DNA of 64,000 nt from Synchiropus splendidus (GCF_027744825.2 NC_071334.1:34813937-34877936); one strand, 5' to 3'. Numbered from the stretch's first letter, positions 11,263-23,699 are shown. Numbers and translations are program-made. Notes: generated by a model not told the origin, from the sequence alone.

Positions 11263-12988
11263 CAAGATGGCGCCGATGAAGGCTGGCCTGGAATTATCGT
11301 GCGTCTTATTTTGCTTATCTTTGTGTTTTGATGGAGCATCTGTGTGTTCTTACACACAAGATCAGTTGATGAATATCAGTGCTGTGACTCCATCTTACTT
11401 ACTACCAGTATTTTAGGCGTTACTTCATCTTTTGGTTGGGTGGAAGAGACTGAGGAGGAGAGGGAATCGTGCCGGTGCGCTCGTTTGCCTTCGTCGAAGA
11501 GGATCGTGCACTCCGCTTCCCGGGAAAATACTCTCCAACGTCCGCTTGCTCAGCAATAAGATGGATGAACTGGCGCTGATGTTGAGACGGAACAGAGACT
11601 TTTCCTCCTCTTGTGTTTTGTGTTTCACTGAGACGTGGTTGAGCGATCTCAGGTGCTCACTCAGTTCCGGAAGCTGAACCTTCGGAAGGCTGCGGGTCCG
11701 GACAGAGTTTCCCCTGCCATCCTGAAGCATTGTGCTGCTGAGCTGGCTCCAGTGTTCACGGACATCTTCAATGCTTCCTCGTTGTCCTGTCATGTTCCTG
11801 CCTGCATTAAGTCCTCCAGGCGTCTGTGGTCATGAAGTCTTTTGAGCGCCTGGTTCTCTCTCACCTGAAATCTATCACTGCGTCTCACCTGGACTCATTG
11901 CAGTTTGCCTACAGAGCCAACAGATCTGTGGACGATGCAGTGAACTAGGCCCTTCATTTCGTTCTGCAGCATCTGGACACCCCAGGAACCTATGCCAGGA
12001 TCCTGTTTGTAGACTTCAGCTCTGACCAGCCGGAGTCAGCGCGTGTGGCTGGGGACGACTGTCTCCGACACTCTGAACCTCAACATCGGGTCTCCTCAGG
12101 GCTGTGTTCTCTCTCCATGGCTCTTTGCTCTGTACACCAACTGCTGCACCTCCAGTCACCAGTCCGTGAAGCTGATCAAATTTGCGGATGACACCACCAT
12201 CATCCGACTCATCTCAGATGGAGATGAGTCGGCTTACAGGAGGGAGGTGGAGCGGCTGGTGCCCTGGTGCAGCCACAACAACCTGGAGCTCAAAGCCCAG
12301 AAGACAGTGGAGATGGTCATAGACTTCAGGAGAGTAACAGTTTCTCTGTCCCCTCTCATGTTGGCTGGTTTACCCATTCCTATTGTGAATTCCATCTGCT
12401 TCCTGGGAACCACCATCACTGAGGACCTTGAATGGGAGCCAACCATCAGGTCCCTCCTCAGGAAGGCCCAGCAGAGAATGTTCTTCCTGAGGCAGCTACG
12501 GAAACTATGACTACCGACGAAGTTGCTGGTGGAGTTCTATACAGCCATCATCCAGTCCATCCTGACCTCCTCCATCACAGTCTGGTACAACAGCGCCACC
12601 TCCAGGGACAAGAGCAGACTGCAGCGCATCGTACGTTCTGCTGAGAAGGTGATTGGTTGCAGCCTGCCACCTCTTCAGGACCTGTGTGCCTCTAGGACCC
12701 AGAGACGTGCAGGTGGGATCAGAGCCGACCCTTCTCATCCTGGACATGGACTGTTTGTTCCTCTTCCCTCTGGCAGGCGGCTACGGTCCATCCAGACCAG
12801 AACCTCCTGTCACAGGAACAGCTTCTTCCCCTCGGCCGTCAGACTGTTGAATTTGTGAACTGCCTTTGTTGTTATTTTATTTTATTTTATTCCAAAATAC
12901 TATCCTAGTTGGTGGGCTCCCCACTGACCATGACATTAAATGAAATTCTGATTAAATTCTGATTAATTTCTGATTCTGATTCTGATTT
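11263..12988 (+). mobile_element. L2/CR1-type LINE, internally deleted
   Basis: It begins at about AAGATGGCGCCG and carries the start of an apurinic endonuclease domain (LLSNKMDELALMLRRNRDF then CFTETWL, 11540-11640). It then jumps into the reverse transcriptase N-part (NLRKAAGPDRVSPAILKHC, about 11680-11740), so most of the endonuclease is deleted. RT blocks follow (RSVDDAVN near 11920; ILFVDFSS near 12000, with the next block missing; GSPQGCVLSPW near 12090; the catalytic FADD box at 12181-12192), then the C-terminal domain ending in FFPSAVRLLNL at 12858. The 3' UTR has (TTTTA)n near 12875 and ends in ATTCTGATT-type tandem units to about 12988, as expected for the L2 clade. It is defective. 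Confidence 0.88.
12043..12858 (+). pseudogene. LINE reverse transcriptase C-terminal half, one in-frame stop
   Basis: A single reading frame runs 272 codons, interrupted only by TGA at 12508-12510, probably a decayed CGA arginine codon. Before the stop are the QGCVLSP and FADDTT motifs. After it comes the CR1/L2 C-terminal region (LLVEFYTAIIQSILTSSI; HPGHGLFVPLPSGRR; SFFPSAVRLLNL). The N-terminal RT part (11635-11835) lies in the same frame but is cut off by a frameshift and a deletion around 12025. An RT needs the intact palm, so the product would be inactive. Confidence 0.85.
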
Positions 12989-12989
12989 T

Positions 12990-13925
12990 TGGGCATCCAC
13001 TGTAGCGCAGAGGTATGACTGAATAGCCCCTCTTATGGCTGTATATCTGAAAAAGTGTGTTTCTGTATGCAGGCTCTCACGTCTTTTCATGCAGTGTGGT
13101 CGCAGTTTTAAATAGTGTCGTACACTCTTCTCTTTTTCCCATTTGTCAGTAATCTGTACCTGCCTTATCTGTCTAAAACCTCTGCAACGTTGTATCACCT
13201 GTGCTGTCCTTCAGTTCACATTTGATTCAGACATTGTGTCTGAAGTAGACTTATTGTTCTTATTCTGGTTACATCAATAGTCATGATGGAAGTGAGCCAT
13301 CTGGCATGATGTGGCCACAGACATCTTAACTGAGCCTCTGAGCTGATTCTGCGGTCTTATTCTGTCAGTAATGGTTACTTCACTGTACAATATGCAGTGT
13401 GTTCCTGGTGAAATAATCAATGATATCTTTTGATTTAAAGATTTACAAGCATTGCTAGTAAGACCCATGGGTGGCGCTATTTGTTTAACAAGACTTCTTC
13501 TTTTGGTCATTTTCCAAGAAAGTAGGCCTCCACCAGCTTGACCTGTCTTCATCGATCGCCAGGTCCATGAACCGCATTCGTTCCATCTCCAACATTCTTG
13601 CTTCAACACTGACTCTCCTCTCCACGTGTCCAAACCCCTCGGCCATATGTGGTCTGTTAAATTTGGCAAGACCTTGTTAAAACTGGTCAGTTGTCAAAAC
13701 AATTCCCTTGGTTCATTCGCCTTGCATTGATGAGTTGACTTGATTCTTTGTACAATGACTTTCTATCTTTTCTCTTTGCTCCACAGGAGAACAAACTCCT
13801 CGTTTCTCACAGCTCTGATCTATACGCTGACCGTGACTAGTCCATAACTCAGGCTACAGAACACAGCCACTTCCCCACTTTGTTGTCTCACCAAAGAGAA
13901 GACCTTGCTCGGCGTGGCACGGCAC
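12990..13925. other. Unannotated spacer
   Basis: The 131-codon minus-strand frame 13274-13669 has no recognisable domain. No repeat family seen. Confidence 0.45.
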
Positions 13926-13929
13926 AGCA

Positions 13930-14160
13930 CGCTGGCTCCTGGAGAGACAATTTATGATCCGGTGACACCGGCAGAGGGGTGATTTATAGTTTCATTTGCT
14001 GTGGTAATGGACAGAGGATAATAACATGTAAAATATTAATCAATGTGTAGCAACAGCAGACATCATTTGCTAAGCTTGTTATCCGCTGCTCTGCCCCTGA
14101 CAGTGAACAATTAAAGTGACACCAGGAAAACAAGTCGAGAGCCGGCAAACACGGGCCGAG
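13930..14160. promoter_or_regulatory. Candidate conserved non-coding element
   Basis: Unique sequence containing AATTTATGATCCGGTGAC, GATTTATAG, TAAAATATTAATCAATG and CAATTAAAG motifs within 200 bp. No coding frame. Texture-based call. Confidence 0.35.
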
Positions 14161-14694
14161 CGTGTGGGGCAGATGGAGGGGTGGCGGGGGTCAAGAGACA
14201 TGAGATCACTCTGAGAGATCTCACTGCCGCAGGTTGGTGTCTGGCGGTGGCTTCCTTTGCCAAGACTCCAGTGGAAATGAAATCAATAGTTGACTAAAAT
14301 ATGTGTCAAAGATAAACGTATATAATAATCCACTTGTCTTACATTAAAAAAAAGATTTAAAATTGTATTCTCACTGAAACGGAGCCCACATACAATTGTT
14401 AGCGTCATTGTTTACTGGTGGCAGGAGAGTAAACAAGTCCTCTGGGCGACTGGAAGAAGGAGAAGTCAGACCATGTGAGCTCCAGCAGACCCTCCTGACC
14501 TTTTCTTTTACGTCCCAGAGACTCACACGCCTGACAAATGAGCTCCATGTGGCTCGGGCCGCTGCAGCGTTGTGTTTTGAGTGATGTCTACATAATTAAC
14601 GCTGGGCGGTTTAGCCGCTGTGATGAAGTGTGTGTGTATGATTAGGGCTGTTACTGGATCCATCTCACCTTGTTGGAGCGGTGCTGAGATGGTA

Positions 14695-14698
<4 letters not shown>

Positions 14699-14728
<30 letters not shown>
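14699..14728. repeat. (TC)n microsatellite
   Basis: Thirty bases of pure TC dinucleotide. It is read as Arg-Glu on the minus strand, which explains the 88-codon frame there. Confidence 0.98.
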
Positions 14729-14759
14729 GGCTGGATGAGGCTAGATGATGGATTTTAAT

Positions 14760-15840
14760 CACCAAAATGAGAAGACGCAATGTTGTCACAAAAGAGAAAG
14801 AAAACAGAAATTCAACTTAATTTACCCGGACATATCACATTTTATAAAAGAGGCACATGCGTTACCATAACAAAATAAGAATAAAATGTACTATTTGTTG
14901 ATTTATTTCCCAGACACCCAATTAAATATCACTGTAGTTAAAACTGTTCTTGTCTGTTCTTTCATGTAAAAAAATGCCATGACTTTGCAGTTGAATATTC
15001 TAAGCCTGACAAAAGCAAAATGGCTGACTTGGATCAGACAAAGGTGGAAACCCACCAGTCACGCTTAACATGAGTCAGCATTTATTAGTGGTGAAAGTGA
15101 CTTTGAATATGTTCTGCACAGCACACTACATAAATACAGATTACAGAGTGAAACATGAGTCTTTAAATCCGGAAAGTTTTTTTTAATAAAATTATTTGAA
15201 AAATAAAATAAAATACTAGATTCTATTTTGTTATGGGCTAAAAAAATATTTACACTGACGAGACAATTTTTTTTTTTTCTTTTTTTTTGGAGGGGGGGCA
15301 AGGTGTGGAAAATCGAGTAGCCACATTTTGAGTACAATTAAATTAACAAAGAAGGCCTTTAAATTTTGATTGACACCAGTTATCAAAGGAAATGACCCAC
15401 TCAAAAAATGATATTGTAGAGGACATGTGAACACAATGAGAAGCTAATAGTCCACTGCTCTCTTTTTGCACTGCATATTCAAAAAGATGCGGCAAAAGCA
15501 GGATTGTACAATTTCAATGGAACATGAGTCAACAATTATTAATAAGCTTTTCGTAGCATTTTCGAAATTGTCACTGTAAAAATTTGTCACTGTAAAAAGA
15601 TGTATATAAGAATGGAGGGCAAGTTAAAGTCAAGGTGCAACTTACTTGCATCTTTAGGACTAAATATTGAATGAGGATGACAAAACAAGATGGCTGACTG
15701 TGTATGGGAATAAAGGTCGAAAGTGAGGTAGTAATACTCAACATCTTTTTGTGCTAAGGCAGCGCTAACATTCTGCAGTGTTCTGTCCCAAAGTGGGAGG
15801 GGCTCACGGTCTGTACTGCAGACGTTGGATGCTGACCCCT
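14760..15840. other. AT-rich spacer with poly-T
   Basis: Low-complexity AT-rich sequence with a T-rich run at 15267-15288 followed by a G run. A TTGTCACTGTAAAAA unit is tandemly duplicated near 15567-15598. No gene seen. Confidence 0.6.
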
Positions 15841-15949
15841 GGACCATGGCCGGGTCTGAACAAGAAAGCTCTTCTCAAAAATTCAATTACGGCCTCAAAG
15901 ACATGAATAAATCCCCCTCTCTGTTGCTAAGAACAAAAATTTGTCAAGC

Positions 15950-16470
15950 TGTCCATCGCTAGCCGCATCTCCCCCTGACCCCGCTCAATTACATTGCTTG
16001 TAAATAGTTTTTATACATGTTCAAATAATTGCTCATCCTAATGTGCAGTGATCTGTACTGGTCATGCTCCGTGGCGCCGAGCCCATCACTCGACGCCGCC
16101 ACCCGGAGCCATTTTGCTGCCGCGGCTGTAAGTGAAATTGAAATTGAAGTTATAATTGATATCGGGGCCCATCACCATAATGGGTTCATCATAGCGCCAT
16201 CTAAAATATTAATTTTCTAATTATGGATAAATGATCAGACAAGCTGAGCCGGCGCTGGCTGCAGCGCCCCTGGGAGCTGGAGCGATGCGGATGGGAGGAC
16301 AGGGCCTTGTAAAGCCCACAAATCTTCTCTAATCCTCTCCTGCGCGGCGCCCGGGCTCCATACCCCCCATAATGGATAAATAATAGTTAAGAATCAGGCT
16401 GTTAAGCTCAATTTTCTCTCCTGCACTCTCTCTTTCTCTCCTCTTTTATGTTTGCTCGGCCTGCCAGAGC
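15950..16470. promoter_or_regulatory. Candidate conserved non-coding element (strong)
   Basis: About 500 bp of dense unique sequence. It contains a forkhead-type TGTAAATA at 15999-16006, an AATTGAAATTGAAG stretch near 16138, ATAATTGATATC near 16153, CTAATTATGG with TAATTA at 16218-16223, and CCATAATGGATAAATAATAG near 16367. Parts are GC-rich (GCGCGGCGCCCGGGC near 16343), and the alternation of AT-core and GC blocks is typical of ultraconserved-type vertebrate enhancers. No credible coding frame. Among the best CNE candidates here. Confidence 0.55.
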
Positions 16471-16869
16471 CAGTGCGGTGAGAGCAGCACCTTTTTCTCT
16501 CTGTTCTACGACCAAATCCATGCACAGATGTGGGAGGGGGGAGAGGAACACCATTTAACTGCAATCGCTTAGTGAACCAATGAGGCTACTTAACAATACA
16601 TCTATTTACAAATCCATGATTGTGTTGTCTCACACACAAACACACACGTTCAATTATCGCCTCACTCTCAGTCACTTGACGATTGTTAAACAGAGTATGT
16701 ATTATTTGGTGAAAGAAAATAAGTCCAGCTTTATGTTCACTGTGTTTGGGTCACTGCTGCAAGTCAGCTACACAATGCAATGCTGTTGGTTTGAAGGTGT
16801 ATGTTAGCGATGGCCGCTGATAAAAACTATTTAAGACATGCACTCTTTTCATCCTACACATATCGAATG

Positions 16870-17111
16870 CGCCATGATTAAGAAATACATGTGAAAATAA
16901 ATAAATAAAAAAAACAAAAGCAGAAGGGGGGAAATGAATATATTGTAAATTAAAATGCATTTATGTAGAGTCAAATGCGATTGAAACATGTAAATAAAGA
17001 AATAGATTTAGAAAAGTAAATACATATGGAATTGAATTAATATTCAGCTTGGACAGGAAAGATTTAAATACATATATAATATATGTATAAAATTGTCAAG
17101 GGGGAAAAAAA

Positions 17112-17169
<58 letters not shown>

Positions 17170-17490
17170 CGTTTGCCATGATATGTGAAAATAAATAGAG
17201 AAATGTAATGAGAAATACGGAAGTACAAAAATGTGTGACAAAATAAATGTTAAAAGGAAAATTATCTCAGTAGAGAAATATGTAGAAATATTTGATTTGA
17301 AAAGGAAAATGAACTGGGAAAAAGAATTAACAAATCATATCTGAAATCAAAAAGTGAAATATCCATAAATAGGAAACAGATTGAATTGGTAATGAATAAA
17401 TCTAAATACATGCAAATATGTAAATGTATTATATCAGCATGTCATGTCTAGAATTATGTGGAATAATAAAACAATGAACAGGAACGACAC
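16870..17490. repeat. A-skewed AT-rich tract with (AT)n core
   Basis: About 620 bp in which the plus strand is strongly A-rich relative to T, with many degenerate AAATAAATA, GAAATG and AAATACAT units. A pure (AT)n of 50 bp sits at 17117-17166. It resembles the tract at 20090-21030. Origin unknown: a decayed tandem repeat or an A-rich retrotransposon tail are possibilities. Confidence 0.6.
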
Positions 17491-17979
17491 TGCAAACAAG
17501 CCTCATCTATGTGTTCTAGAACAAACCGCAACACAGTGCAAAACTATGCAAGTGCGTAATTGACACGTGATCTGCACTATGGATTTCTATTGATTCAGAT
17601 ATTTCTGGCGGATAAAGACTATTATGGTGATGAATGACGACACTTCTATATTGAATACTTGTGTAGGTTGTTGGGAGTCGAATAAAAATTTAAAATGCTC
17701 TGCATCAGAAGCTAGTTGGTGCCAAACAAAGTCATGTGACATACCAGACTCAGCAGGGAACTTATGAACATATTGCAAAGGTCTTGTGGCTCAATATTCT
17801 CACACGGACTCAAAAGACACAAATTCATGTCTTTGTCCTCAAATGTCCACAGCATGGCTACTTTTCTTCTGCTGCTGGCTGCAACAGAAAATGTCCTCCT
17901 CATGAGGTTGTTGAGGGAGTGTGACACACACGCAGGCTGAAGTGAAACATGCTTTGGCAGAACGTAAATTTCCGTTTTA

Positions 17980-18150
17980 TGTGGCAATACTTTCTGCTAA
18001 TTGTTTCCCTGCACCTTGATCCCGTAATGAGGCCTTTACTGATCACCTAATTAGCCAGCAGCAGAAGGGCAGGTTGACGGCAACATTTCAGCCATCGTTC
18101 AAAGGCTCATTATCCCTCTGAAAGTCACTCTGGCTCCCTCCATCCCAGCT
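17980..18150. promoter_or_regulatory. Candidate conserved non-coding element
   Basis: Unique sequence with CTAATTGTTTCCC near 17997, CCTAATTAGCCAGC near 18047 (palindromic TAATTA core) and ATTATCCC near 18108. Texture-based call. Confidence 0.4.
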
Positions 18151-18379
18151 TTCTTTGCTTCACCTGCTTGCCGATGCAGCAGGGAGGAGGTGTGGTATGT
18201 AGACCACGACGCTCTGCCACCCCTCTGCATTTGTCAAGCTGTCTGTTACGATGGCAAGTTTGCCGCGTGGCAACAGAACCCCATGACAGCCAAGTTTATA
18301 CTGCGACGGGATGCTGCATCTTGAGAGGAAGGAGAGGAAAGAGAGGCTGGGGGGGGTGGAGGTAATTTATAGGTGGTGG

Positions 18380-18800
18380 GTTTGATTTGAACCGGTGCTG
18401 GAGACAAGATATATGTCAGGAGGCGGTGGAGGAGGGGAGCAGGACCAGGAGGATCCTTCTCAGGCTCTCCCTGCGCCTCGGGGCTCCTCCTCACTTGCTC
18501 AGGTGCTCAGAGCTTTTCTCATTTCGGGGCACAGTGGGGCCTCCAGACGCGCTACTAGCCCCGAGGACACCTCTGTATCTCTCCCCACTCTCTTCCTCCC
18601 CAGCAGGACGGGCCAGCCGACTAGTCACCAACCACTCGCCGCAGACGTTTGACTCAATGCGGGACAACATGGTTAATCACTAATCCAATTTGGGGGCCCC
18701 AGAGTGCCAGCAGGGTTGTGCTCTGCGCTCTTGTCACACTTCATTAGGGGCATTACAGGCCATTTCGCTTTTTGTCTGAGGGTTAATGTTCTTAGTGACA
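18380..18800. promoter_or_regulatory. GC-rich block then candidate conserved element
   Basis: 18380-18650 is purine- then pyrimidine-rich and GC-rich, and open in several overlapping frames (for example 18387-18683 and 18246-18494), which is a composition effect. 18650-18800 is unique sequence with GGTTAATCACTAATCC and TCATTAGGGGCATTA and looks CNE-like. Confidence 0.35.
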
Positions 18801-18989
18801 CATTAGACACCTACGGGGGGGGGCAGATGGAGGAGGCAGCAGAGGGAGCTAGAGAGGACCATGGAAGTATATGTACTCAAGATAATGAACTGCATTGTCA
18901 CACACGCTGGGTATGTGCAGGGTGATATTTAAGTCACATTTAAGTCAAACGCTGCGCCAGTTCAAAGGGCTGGATTGAAATAATAATCT

Positions 18990-20090
18990 TTTTTTTTTTT
19001 TTATAGTGATGGCTTCCCACCAACAGTTTTCATTCCTAGACCCGGTTTCAGTTCCAGTGACCAGAAACGCCCAAATTGCTGGACTAGCAGTGATACGACT
19101 GACACCACCTCCATGTGGCAGTGCTACAGTTATCTTTCGTATTTGTGCCCATCATGTTTCCTAACCTGGCTTTAATTGTTTATATTTTATATTAAATCTG
19201 GCTTCTACCATTTCTCAGTCACTCTTTTTTTGGGACTTTTTGGAATGATTTTCTGGTCTAGCATAATTTCTGGTCAGTGGTTTGACAGACGTGACTGTTG
19301 TAGTAATAAAAATAAATGAAAAAGCCCAATGTTGTGACAAAAATGCTGCTCACATAACCTCAGCAGGGAAAGTTACATGTTTCAAGCTGAGTGAAAGCTG
19401 AAAGGGCTAGCAGTCAATATAGCTAATCTCAGTCTCTATCTCAGTTCTCTCAGCAATCATGAGGTCAGTTCATCAGTTCTTACAGACATAAAGGGCAGTT
19501 ATTGGGTGGCAACTAAGAACCTGCCTTCCATGAATTATTTCAATGACAAGTAGATGAGCTCAATGATTAGTAAGAGCCACTCGTTATTGCAGTATTCATG
19601 CATTCATAAGCACTTCTCTCACGAGTGTTGCGCAGGCCAAGCTACAGTCATCCCACTAATCTGCTGTTACAGCATGATTGTAGGAAGCCTACACAAGCCC
19701 AAGGACAGAATGAGAACTCCTCACAGAAGGGAGCGAATTCTTCTTTTCTAGATGCATGGAATTTCTCGTCTTTTCTTATTTCTTGAACTCACCGGAATAG
19801 AAATGACAGGACAGGGCAAAACACACTCTCCAGCTGGTATTGAATTGTACGCTGTGCTGATAGCATGGAGGAAAAATGGATCAATGCTTCAACAGCCTCA
19901 CTGCCTTCTATTGATTCCACATCACAAGATGATGTGATCCAAGAACCTCCCACCGGCTTCCGCCGTCATGAGCAAACAAGAAATGTATCACACTCTTGTT
20001 TTTGAAGTGAAACAAAGTCATTAATATGTTTCATTAGTCCTCAGCACGGACCAGGTATTCAGTTATCTAGTATTAATATAAAACCCACGT
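18990..20090. other. Unannotated spacer
   Basis: Starts with a poly-T run near 18989-19003. No gene or repeat family recognised in the rest. Confidence 0.5.
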
Positions 20091-21030
20091 AAATACAATC
20101 GACATGCATTAAGTAATCAAACAGCAAGACAAGATGTATACATTTTCATCCATATAAAATGATCAATAACAGAATCTAGAGAAATCAATTTTTTTAATAA
20201 TTAGTAAAACTCAAAGCAATGAAATATGTTTCAGTGGTTTAGCTATTACAGCTATTATGAGAGTGATCGTAGTTTATTTAAAATAAATAAATACATGTAT
20301 GCCTACATGAGAGGACCGTGGTATGGGAAATTAAAAAAAGTTCAGAACAAAACAGAACAGAATCCTGGAAAAACCTTTTGTAAATGCAGATACATTTACA
20401 ATAGAAATATACACGTCAACATGACAATAATTGTACAAAAATCACATAAATAAAGCTGAAATAAAAAAAGAGAAATGAAATCATTACAAGCAATTCAACA
20501 ATTATATTTAAAAATGAATGAATCAATATCAGTGAATAAATAAGCAATTATCTATTCATAGTTTAAATAAATGAAGAATCTGAGATCCGAATAATTATTT
20601 TGTTATTATTTTATTACGTTCAAGATAATGCTAAAGTCATTAAATCAATTATAATCAATGAATTAAAAACAATATATAAATAGTAATAAAATTCAGCATT
20701 AAAAACAAAGAAATGTGCATAAAGTGGACTCATCTATTTTTTTTAAATAAACATTTTTATACAAAAATTAAATCTGCATTGAATAGAACATTGAACAAAA
20801 ATATTTTTTTCAGAATTAGTGATGGAACAAAATGACTGTAGATAGTACTATAAATAAGCATAAAAATCGTATATGGGAATTTATTTTTTATTTTTTTTAT
20901 TAAATAGAGGTCTAATCTTGTCCGAAGTTATAATTATTACTTATTTATTCTTGTTAAATAAATGAAAGGTTACTGTTTGGGTAGGTGTTCAATACAATTC
21001 AATAAATGAATTGAAGTAAAATAAACATTT
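20090..21030. repeat. A-skewed AT-rich tract
   Basis: About 940 bp of very AT-rich DNA with abundant degenerate AAATAAATAAAT and AATGAATGAAT units, A exceeding T on the plus strand in most of it. It shares composition and word usage with 16870-17490. No coding content. Confidence 0.55.
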
Positions 21031-21319
21031 GATGGAAATCTCTTCTTTTATTACTGTGGACAAAAGAGATCCTGCAATGCAGAAGTGAAGCTGTTGCTCT
21101 TCGAAATCTTTGAAGGTTGATCGCACCCTCTCTTTGGAGACACTTTGTGGAGGAACACACCGACAGAATGCTTCACTTCTGAGTGTTTTGCAGCTGTCTA
21201 CTAGCTCTCAGCCCCTAACCAAATGTCCCCTCACTCATGAGCAAGACCTCTGATTCCAGATTCCTGTTATAATTCCTCTTCATCAGTCCGGAGTCTCTTG
21301 CGATTCTGTGCCTCTACAT

Positions 21320-21610
21320 GTATATCCTGCTCTTCCTGCACGCCCCACTGATTTTTGAATAAGCGTCACTAAAGTGGCATTCAGCGGGACATGTTCCTGT
21401 CAAAGATGCTAAACCATGCAAGTCGGATCTTGGGCTCCCCGCATGAGTCCCTCTAAATGAGATGTCTGCGGGGATAATGGGACGGCCTGTTAGCAAGCAA
21501 GCGCTCTGTGTGGCTCTTTTCATGCCAATTAGACTCTGTGATATAGTCACAGCAGATGCACCGCCAGCTCCGGGATACCCATCTGATGGTCTGGCGAGAG
21601 AGGGGGGACA
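21320..21610. promoter_or_regulatory. Candidate conserved non-coding element
   Basis: Unique balanced sequence, including CCAATTAGACTC near 21525 and GATAATGGGACGG near 21473. The minus-strand frame 21314-21655 (113 codons) covers it but has no recognisable domain, so I read the block as non-coding. Confidence 0.4.
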
Positions 21611-21940
21611 GATGGGGACGGGGAGGGACAATGAAGGAGGCTTGCTCTTCACCACAATATGAGTTTTGGAAGGACAGTCCTCACAAATATCTCATGCAAA
21701 TATATCAGTCATTGTCGCAGTGAAGGATTAAGGTTTTAGGAATGAAAGATAACTCAGATTGAAGGTTCTTCATGTGCTTGCATGGGCTGCCAAATTTGAA
21801 GCAGCTGGGATGAGGATCAGCTCCTGTGTCTGAGAGATTGTAAACTGAAACTAGCTGGAATGTCCTGAGTAGGTTGGAGATCCTTCCCCGGGTGCAGGAG
21901 TTCAATATTCAAGAGTAAAGGAACGATGAATTGAAAGGCA

Positions 21941-22150
21941 GTTTTCTGTCATGTAGCAAGTAATGCGAACTGTTAGCATGCAAGACTACCATCACATTCT
22001 CAGTTTAGATCTGACCTTCTAAATGAAAAGCTGCTCCACAACATTCTCTGGTTGCATCAACATCCTTCCATGAATTTTACGTCAGAGATGAACCAAGTTA
22101 TCAAACTGGTTTGCATTTAGAATTCTGACAAGAGCCTGCCACATTTACGC
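21941..22150 (+). repeat. Copy 1 of a two-copy dispersed sequence
   Basis: This stretch aligns by eye with 24285-24515 in the same orientation over about 200 bp. Shared words include TCACATTCTCAGTT, ATCTGACCT, AAAAGCTGCTCCACAAC, CTGGTTGCATC, ACATCCTT and ATTCTGACAAG, with small indels between. No TIR, tail or tRNA-like promoter is seen. It may be an old interspersed repeat or a local duplication of a regulatory element. Confidence 0.75.
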
Positions 22151-22570
22151 TTCCTTCTGTCTTTATCTCTTGGTGATTTTTTCGGCATGAATTTTTGGAC
22201 TTTCTTTTAATTTTCAGATTCATATAAATGGGTGCTTCTTGGGAAAATACGCCACAAATGAAACATATGTAATGTGTATGTAATAATAACTGAAAAGTAA
22301 AATGCTCGTACTCTAGCGCCCGCCCTGTTCAGCTACTCTCTTCCTGTCCCTTGCGCTGGTGTCAAACCCCTGTAGAACAGTTCTCCACCACACCACCTCA
22401 TTATGGCGCGTAAATAAAGATGGATGTCAGGCAATATTCCCACAAATTTGTTTCCCATTACACTGAGGTCAACAGTAATTGCTGCTGGCACTTTGCTCCC
22501 TGGTGAGCAAGTACAGTAACATTCATATTACAGCTAATCAACATGGGACTAACAAATTGTCCTGTAAACC

Positions 22571-22637
22571 CCCACCACCGCCACCGCCCACCACCACACA
22601 CACACACACGCACGCACGCATGCACGCACACGCACAC
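22571..22637. repeat. CCA/CCG then (CA)n/(CGCA)n simple repeat
   Basis: A CCACC/CCGCC run grades into CA dinucleotides and CGCA tetranucleotides. Confidence 0.95.
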
Positions 22638-22842
22638 AAGGTCCCTGCGGTCAGCACGAGCGGACTTCTATCGCCCTATTACTGGTTAGAGGGCCACTGG
22701 GTCTACTTATCCCCTCAGCTGTGTGTTGGAAGTGACGTGATCTGAGAGCGTGTCAGCAGGAAGTGGATTATTTTAATGTTTTTTAATATATTCTGGCCAT
22801 GGTCATCGCATCACCACCTGTCTTTCACTGACAGTGGTCCTA

Positions 22843-22862
22843 TTTTTTTTTTTTTTTTTTTT
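22843..22862. repeat. Poly-T run
   Basis: Twenty consecutive T residues. A second run of 8 or so T residues follows about 17 bp later. Confidence 0.95.
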
Positions 22863-23699
22863 ACAAAGTTGAATTTTGTTTTTTTTTAGTGAGAAAATAT
22901 TCAGTTATTGCTCGCACAAATTGGCTCATTCCACTGTTGTTTACAGCAGTGGTTGTCTGGGGAAATAATAATGCCATCAAAGGTAAAAGATTTCATGAAG
23001 TTGTACTTCAAGAGAAAACTTTCAAGTGATTCTGCTATCAATACCTCATACAGGTATGTGAGTTCTAAAACAGACCTGAGGCTGATCCAATGACGTCTGC
23101 ATATGTAGGCTAAGCATCAATTGAATGAATACTTTCTGGATTCAGTAGGGTCTGAGGGACATCTGTCCAGTACTGACGGGAGATGTCATTCGGCTCCAGA
23201 TGAATTAAACGGTTTAAAAGGATGCTGGGGACCAGCAGAAGTGGAAGAAGCTGGGTAAAGTAAGAAAGCAGTGTCTGCTTCTGTATGCTCCTGAGATCTC
23301 CCATGATGCATTAGCGCTGCTGACGATGAATGAATGAGCGCTGCAGAGCAGAGCTCCTCTCCCTTCCACATTATTGATTTCTGCAGGAGATCAGAACTCT
23401 GCGACGTGGGACGTGACAATCTCGAATTAAAGTTTAAGTGCAACACCGATCTTCTTGAATCACTGGCTTTAAGGAAGCTCTTCCAGATCACAGGAAGTTA
23501 AACGCCTGCCATTGGCTTGTTTGACCTTTGACAATGAATCTGTTTTAAGCCACCTTGAGAAGTGCCCGAGCGCAAGAGGGGAGAGCTGCAGCACTACTAC
23601 AAAAGAGGCCACCGCACTTCTCCTGCGTAAATATAGCTCTACCGCACGTGATTTACTGCGGAATGGGGATTCAGTGACTGGCAAACAGGACGATTTGTG

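Noticed and set aside
13274..13669. 131-codon minus-strand frame
   Set aside because: Tryptophan-rich start looked transposase-like at first, but no catalytic motif or family resemblance holds up.
18246..18683. Several overlapping frames on both strands in a GC-rich block
   Set aside because: Multi-frame openness is an effect of GC- and purine-rich composition. No domain in any frame.
22571..22637. Regular short repeats checked as a CRISPR-like array
   Set aside because: Simple CA/CGCA microsatellite with no spacers. The genome is eukaryotic.
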